From: CAYOPZ01 sp964406005
GTDB taxonomy: Bacteria; Bacteroidota; Bacteroidia; Bacteroidales; SM23-62
Length of the DNA stretch: 64,000 nt
NCBI GenBank assembly: GCA_964406005.1
Contig: CAYOPZ010000011.1
Location: forward strand, 23,813-87,812
Reading direction: 5' to 3'
In this document: positions 59,993-64,000 of the stretch, in pieces
How positions within the stretch are numbered: position 1 is the first letter of the stretch
How the letters are laid out: each line of letters starts with the position of its first letter
Notes under the pieces: model-generated
What the model saw: the letters and a program-made list of their open reading frames with translations, nothing else
Database searches by the model: none
Told to the model about the DNA's origin: nothing
Translations under genes and position numbers: made by a program

Positions 59993-60856
59993 TTATCTCC
60001 TTTTAAACAGGATCATCAAAGGTTTCACATAATCCTCATCCGTACGTATGCTGACCGAATCCATCCCGGTCCTCAGCATAAGGTCCTGGAACTTTTCCTG
60101 TTCCCTGCCCCACCAACCGGCATATAAGTCACGTATCCTGTAACTGCCTGTATCCACCCAGATCATTGCCCCCGATTCCGCGTCCTTCATCCTGACCATA
60201 CCCACCTTGGGAAGTAATGTTTCCCTTTCATCATAAATATTCAATGCGATCAGGTCATGGCGCTTATTTGCAATCCGGAGGGCCTCCTCATAATTGCTGT
60301 CGATGAAATCAGATATCAGGAACGCTGTGCTCCTTTTTTTAATGGCATTGGTGAAATAGCGCAAAGCCTCTGATATATCGGTCCCCTGGCGCAGAGGTTC
60401 GTAGTCGATCAGTTCCCTGATGATGCGTAAAATATGCTGTCGCCCCTTCTTGGGCGGGATGAATTTTTCAACCTGGTCGCTGAACATGATCACGCCGATC
60501 TTGTCATTATTCTGTATGGCCGAGAATGAAAGCACGGCAGAAATTTCGGTGATCATGTTCCTTTTCAGCTGGGTTTGTGTCCCGAAATTTCGTGAACCGC
60601 TCACATCGATCAGAAGCATGACGGTAAGCTCACGTTCCTCTTCAAAAATCTTGACAAAGGGATGATTGAAACGCGCTGTCACATTCCAGTCAATGGTCCT
60701 GATATCATCCCCGTACTGGTACTCCCTGACCTCGCTGAAAGCCATTCCCCGCCCCTTGAATGCACTGTGATATTCCCCCGCAAAAATGTTCTTTGACAAT
60801 CCCCGGGTCTTGATCTCGATCTTTCTTACTTTTTTTAATAACTCTATTGCTTCCAT
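59993..60856 (-). CDS. DUF58 domain protein of the MoxR-Bat system
   Basis: A 287-residue cytoplasmic protein with the DUF58 signature FAGEYHSAFKGRGMAFSEVREYQYGDDIRTIDWNVTAR (about 25-63). It is followed by a VWA-like part with MLLIDVSGSRNFGT and VIMFSDQVEKFIPP. DUF58 proteins nearly always stand next to moxR and are thought to be partners of the MoxR ATPase. Here two genes separate it from moxR. It starts 20 nt after the secreted unknown. Confidence 0.93.
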   Translation of the reverse strand: MEAIELLKKVRKIEIKTRGLSKNIFAGEYHSAFKGRGMAFSEVREYQYGDDIRTIDWNVTARFNHPFVKIFEEERELTVMLLIDVSGSRNFGTQTQLKRNMITEISAVLSFSAIQNNDKIGVIMFSDQVEKFIPPKKGRQHILRIIRELIDYEPLRQGTDISEALRYFTNAIKKRSTAFLISDFIDSNYEEALRIANKRHDLIALNIYDERETLLPKVGMVRMKDAESGAMIWVDTGSYRIRDLYAGWWGREQEKFQDLMLRTGMDSVSIRTDEDYVKPLMILFKRR

Positions 60857-60876
60857 CTCAACCGACCGTTCCGTTT

Positions 60877-61290
60877 TTATTCCAGTTTCCTGGTTGTTAC
60901 GGTAAAAAACCAGTCCCCTTTGGTGAGGGTAATGGTATAGGATTCCCCCTGATGCGTGTAATGCCAGGTGTTCCCGGCGGAATTTCCGTAGGATTCATTC
61001 AGTTCTGCAAGTACCTTGCTGATCATGGAATAATCGCACATCCATTTGGTATACTGGCAGATATCATCATCCGTAAAAACAAACAGCATGGTCTGATTCT
61101 GCAGCCCGTCAACATACTTTACAATGTTGTATACCCTGTTGACGGAAGATTTGTCTTCCATCAGCTCCTTCCTGTACTCGGCCATCAGTTCCCTGACCTC
61201 AGACTTGTTCCTGCCTATAAAATGCTGGGCTGAAAGGCTGTTCCAGGAAACCAGGCAGATCCATAACCCTATGAAGTTTTTCCATTTCAT
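60877..61290 (-). CDS. secreted protein of unknown function within the Bat operon
   Basis: A 137-residue protein with a signal peptide (MKWKNFIGLWICLVSWNSLSAQ). The mature part is KSEVRELMAEYRKELMEDKS, FVFTDDDICQYTKWMCDYSMISKVLAELNESYG and YTITLTKGDWFFTVTTRKLE, a small alpha/beta domain with two Cys. I do not recognise a family. ATG 61290 is preferred over TTG 61296. It is not a usual Bat operon member. Confidence 0.72.
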   Translation of the reverse strand: MKWKNFIGLWICLVSWNSLSAQHFIGRNKSEVRELMAEYRKELMEDKSSVNRVYNIVKYVDGLQNQTMLFVFTDDDICQYTKWMCDYSMISKVLAELNESYGNSAGNTWHYTHQGESYTITLTKGDWFFTVTTRKLE

Positions 61291-61327
61291 CAACAATGTG
61301 TTTTTATTACCGTGTCCGGTTCAAAAA

Positions 61328-61948
61328 TCATTCCTGTTTTTGAATATAAAAGTATGCGGTTGCCAGTCTGCCGGACCGCTTTGAATAAGACCGTACTGAA
61401 ATATGTACAATTTCAGAGAAGCCCGACAATATCCTGAACATTTCTGAGACGGTGAATTTATTCACATGTTCCCTGTGCCTGTCCCTCCATCCCTTTACAG
61501 GAACAGAAATCAACAGGTATCCCTTTGGCGATACCAGGTTCCACAGGTCAGTCATGACCTGCATATAATCCGTAATGTGCTCAAGCACCTCAATGGACAT
61601 TACCGTATCCACGGAATCGACAGGTAACTTCGAGTAACCCGTATGGTATTCAAAACGGTTTCCCCTGTCGTCATTCCTGCCCAGAAGATTTTCCGATACA
61701 TACCGGAGGCAGACCTCACTCTGGTCTATCAGGCAGAATCTTTTACCTGATAAAAGGGATGACAGATACCGCACATTTCCTCCCAATCCGCATCCGAAAT
61801 CCAAAATGCTGGCAGAATTCTGAAAAATGGGAAGGAATTTGTCCAGGTGTTTCCCGTCGGATCTCAGTTCCCCGCTCCTGACCATTTCATCATACTTGCT
61901 GTTCCAGTATGCTTCCGTGTTTGGATTGGATTTCTTAAATATCCCCAT
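61328..61948 (-). CDS. class I SAM-dependent methyltransferase
   Basis: A 206-residue methyltransferase of the type 11/23 kind. The SAM motif is SASILDFGCGLGGNVRYLSSLL, with FCLIDQSEVCLRYVSENL as the acidic post-I loop, VDTVMSIEVLEHITDYMQVM and YLLISVPVKGWRDRHREHVNKF. The last pattern is common in enzymes acting on lipids, sugars or small aromatics. Substrate unknown. It lies 15 nt after moxR in the same direction, an unusual place. Confidence 0.85.
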   Translation of the reverse strand: MGIFKKSNPNTEAYWNSKYDEMVRSGELRSDGKHLDKFLPIFQNSASILDFGCGLGGNVRYLSSLLSGKRFCLIDQSEVCLRYVSENLLGRNDDRGNRFEYHTGYSKLPVDSVDTVMSIEVLEHITDYMQVMTDLWNLVSPKGYLLISVPVKGWRDRHREHVNKFTVSEMFRILSGFSEIVHISVRSYSKRSGRLATAYFYIQKQE

Positions 61949-61963
61949 AGGTCGGTAATCAGT

Positions 61964-62962
61964 TTAGGGTACCTCAATCGTATTCAGGATATCCGTAACA
62001 ATATCCTCCGATGTAATATTTTCAGCTTCAGCCTCATAGGTTAATCCAATCCTGTGCCGCAGCACATCATGGCACACTGCACGGACATCCTCGGGGATTA
62101 CATATCCCCTGCGCTTGATAAAGGCATAAGCCTTGGATGCAAGGGCAAGATTGATGCTGGCCCTGGGAGAACCGCCATATTGTATCATATGCAGGTATTG
62201 CCCGAGACCGTACTGGTCAGGATTACGTGTGGAGAAAACAATATCGAGAATATACTTTTCGATTTTCTCATCCATATAGACTTCCTTCACAACCGACCTT
62301 GCCTTGAGTATATCGGCAGGTTTCACAACGGTTTCCGCAGACGGAAAAACCTCTGCAATATTCTCCCTTACGATCAGCTTTTCCTCATCCTTCGAAGGGT
62401 AGTCAATGACCACCTTAAGCATGAAACGGTCTACCTGCGCCTCCGGTAAAGGATAGGTGCCTTCCTGTTCAATGGGATTTTGCGTTGCCAGCACCATGAA
62501 TGGCTGCTCCAGCCTGTAGGATTCGCTGCCTATTGTAACCTGCTTTTCCTGCATGGCTTCAAGCAGTGCGCTTTGTACCTTTGCCGGGGACCGGTTCACT
62601 TCATCTGCCAGAATGAAATTGGAAAAAATGGGACCCTTCTTAACCACAAACTCTTCTTTTTTCTGACTGTATATCATTGTGCCTATCAGGTCGGCGGGAA
62701 GGAGGTCCGGTGTGAATTGAAGCCTGCTGAATCCGGCGTCAACGGTCCGGGCCAGTGTATTGACCGCAAGGGTTTTTGCCAGCCCGGGCACCCCTTCCAG
62801 AAGGATATGCCCGTCCGTAAGCAACCCGATCATCAGATTGTCTATAAGGCGTCGCTGACCGATGATCACTTTTTGTATCTCCATGGTGATCATTTCCACG
62901 AATGCGCTCTCTTTCTCTATTCTCTCGTTGAGTTCCTTGATGTTAACAGTTTCCGTCGTCAT
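61964..62962 (-). CDS. moxR: MoxR family AAA+ ATPase
   Basis: A 332-residue AAA+ ATPase, first gene of the Bat operon. Walker A is EGVPGLAKTLAVNTLA, Walker B ILADEVNRSPAKVQSALLEAMQE, and sensor 1 FMVLATQNPIEQEGTYPLPEAQVDRF. MoxR ATPases act as chaperone-like factors with VWA proteins. A consensus promoter lies 26 nt upstream, so the whole block down to batE is probably one transcript of about 9.3 kb. Confidence 0.95.
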   Translation of the reverse strand: MTTETVNIKELNERIEKESAFVEMITMEIQKVIIGQRRLIDNLMIGLLTDGHILLEGVPGLAKTLAVNTLARTVDAGFSRLQFTPDLLPADLIGTMIYSQKKEEFVVKKGPIFSNFILADEVNRSPAKVQSALLEAMQEKQVTIGSESYRLEQPFMVLATQNPIEQEGTYPLPEAQVDRFMLKVVIDYPSKDEEKLIVRENIAEVFPSAETVVKPADILKARSVVKEVYMDEKIEKYILDIVFSTRNPDQYGLGQYLHMIQYGGSPRASINLALASKAYAFIKRRGYVIPEDVRAVCHDVLRHRIGLTYEAEAENITSEDIVTDILNTIEVP

Positions 62963-62987
62963 GATTGTGTAAAAATTTAGAAGTTCC

Positions 62988-63018
62988 CAAAATTAGTATT
63001 TGAGTTTGTATTATTCAA
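62988..63018 (-). promoter_or_regulatory. promoter of the moxR-Bat operon
   Basis: Minus strand: TTG (63018-63016), exactly 20 nt, then TAATTTTG (62995-62988), a full match to TAnnTTTG. Start of transcription is expected near 62981, about 20 nt before the moxR ATG. Confidence 0.72.
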
Positions 63019-63107
63019 GGATAAAGGGAACAGGTACCCGGTTAAAAAATGTTAAAGAATCGGAATAATCCTTAAGGCTGGGAGACAATCCGTCCCAACC
63101 TCCGGAA

Positions 63108-63914
63108 ATGTATAAAATATCGTACTTTTACTCTGCTACAGATGTAAAATCAATACTGAACGAAAGGTATTTCATAAAGCTTTCCTTTCAGGGTACAGGG
63201 TACCACGGATGGCAGGTGCAACCCGATGCGCCGACCGTCCAGGATGTCCTGCAGAAAGACCTGGGCCTGCTGCTTGATGAAAGAATCCGGGTCACCGGAT
63301 GCGGGCGAACGGATACAGGCGTCCATGCCAATATATTCTTTGCACATTTCGATACTGCACACAAAGACCTTGACAGGGACAGCGGGTTCCTGTTTAAAGT
63401 CAACAGCAAGTTGCCGGGCGACATCGTGATTCATGAATTCATCGCCGTCAGACCGGAAGCGCACGCACGTTTCAGTGCCCTTTCCAGAACCTACGAGTAC
63501 CATATACACAGGAAAAAACATGCTTTCCACCGGGACATGGCGCATTATATCTACGGAGATCTCGACATTGAAGGCATGCAGGAAGCCTCTGAAATCCTGA
63601 AGGAATATACTGATTTTACCAGCTTCAGCAAGGTGGACACGGAATCCAGGACCAAATATTGCAGGATTCAGCTGGCACAATGGGAACAGGTTGATTCTCA
63701 CCTGATTTTCACCATCAAGGCAGACCGTTTTTTAAGGAATATGGTCCGGGCCATCGTGGGCACCATGCTCGATATAGGATCCGGGAAACTGGACCTGGCC
63801 GGATTCCGTAACATTATCGAGCGTAAAAACCGGTCGGCAGCAGGCGCTTCCGTCCCGGCAAGGGGACTGATCCTCACGGATGTGGAATATCCCCCGGAAA
63901 TCTTCATACTATAA
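63108..63914 (+). CDS. truA: tRNA pseudouridine(38-40) synthase
   Basis: Makes pseudouridine at positions 38-40 of the anticodon arm. Residues 22 onward show the family start RYFIKLSFQGTGYHGWQVQP, then VTGCGRTDTGVHAN with the catalytic Asp, FSALSRTYEYHI and FLRNMVRAIVGTMLDIG. ATG 63108 gives 268 residues with about 20 extra at the N terminus; no ATG stands closer to the conserved start. It is divergent from moxR. Confidence 0.93.
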   Translation: MYKISYFYSATDVKSILNERYFIKLSFQGTGYHGWQVQPDAPTVQDVLQKDLGLLLDERIRVTGCGRTDTGVHANIFFAHFDTAHKDLDRDSGFLFKVNSKLPGDIVIHEFIAVRPEAHARFSALSRTYEYHIHRKKHAFHRDMAHYIYGDLDIEGMQEASEILKEYTDFTSFSKVDTESRTKYCRIQLAQWEQVDSHLIFTIKADRFLRNMVRAIVGTMLDIGSGKLDLAGFRNIIERKNRSAAGASVPARGLILTDVEYPPEIFIL

Positions 63915-63948
63915 CATATAAGCCTGAAAAAAAATTTATATCAACCTG

Positions 63949-64000
63949 AGAAGGCAGATATAAAACCGCAGCTGGAAATCAGAGATTTAAGGCTGCTCTT
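63949..64000 (-). repeat. 52-bp repeat, copy at the right edge
   Basis: Reverse complement of 24901-24952 with one mismatch. It runs to the last base of the window, so its full length is not known. It lies 34 nt after truA. Confidence 0.85.

Noticed and set aside
63057..63096. Hairpin TGGGA...TCCCA before truA as a riboswitch
   Set aside because: It is only a 5-bp stem with a 9-nt loop; I see no conserved riboswitch core.

Overview
The window comes from a Bacteroidota chromosome, probably Bacteroidales-like or a near relative. The main evidence is a complete Bat (aerotolerance) operon, a TonB-dependent receptor, a menaquinone operon, KdsA (so a Gram-negative envelope) and promoters of the Bacteroidota type, TTG-N19/20-TAnnTTTG, which can be read in front of several genes. 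A 100-N run at 24796-24895 shows this is a scaffolded draft or metagenome assembly. The bulk of the window is core metabolism and housekeeping. I see no tRNA, rRNA other than RNase P RNA, CRISPR array, prophage, insertion sequence or defence locus.

Layout: (1) 2-3575, C-terminal part of a TonB-dependent receptor, then ornithine aminotransferase. (2) 3840-11952, a complete histidine operon on the minus strand, read hisG-hisD-hisC-hisB-purU-hisH-hisA-hisF-hisIE. It is preceded by a 14-residue leader peptide with five His codons and an intrinsic terminator, so it is almost certainly controlled by attenuation. (3) 11958-21292, mixed genes: YihY/BrkB membrane protein, cyclophilin-fold protein, AMMECR1 protein, an oxidoreductase, an AT-rich GT-C-like membrane protein, LarE, and a convergent pair of Tat-signal sugar-type enzymes. 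(4) 21631-24784, Hsp20 and ClpB. (5) 25094-28835, GNAT-like protein, XRE/S24 regulator with a candidate operator, CHAD protein. (6) 28898-36027, menaquinone operon menI-menF-menD-menB-menA-menC-menE (no menH). (7) 36044-44605, a RelA-type (p)ppGpp synthetase with a decayed hydrolase site, an outer-membrane protein, rarA, kdsA, rnpB, queA and threonine aldolase. (8) 44753-48979, a Gre-like protein, a remnant of msrC, a lone receiver protein divergent from a GAF/PAS sensor that has no output domain, acylphosphatase, DUF2784. (9) 49001-53570, a perR-katA-bfr oxidative-stress operon and cstA with a cupin gene. (10) 53639-63018, the moxR-Bat operon, read right to left from a consensus promoter, with a methyltransferase and an unknown secreted protein inserted. 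(11) truA and a repeat at the right edge.

No clearly new system stands out. The strongest observations are the his leader/attenuator, the repeated 20-bp-spacer promoter architecture, the XRE operator, the msrC in-frame deletion remnant, the shared repeat at the N gap and window end (the gap itself looks artificial), the purU insertion in the his operon, and the additions to the Bat operon. All calls come from reading the sequence; no database search, folding or profile comparison was run.
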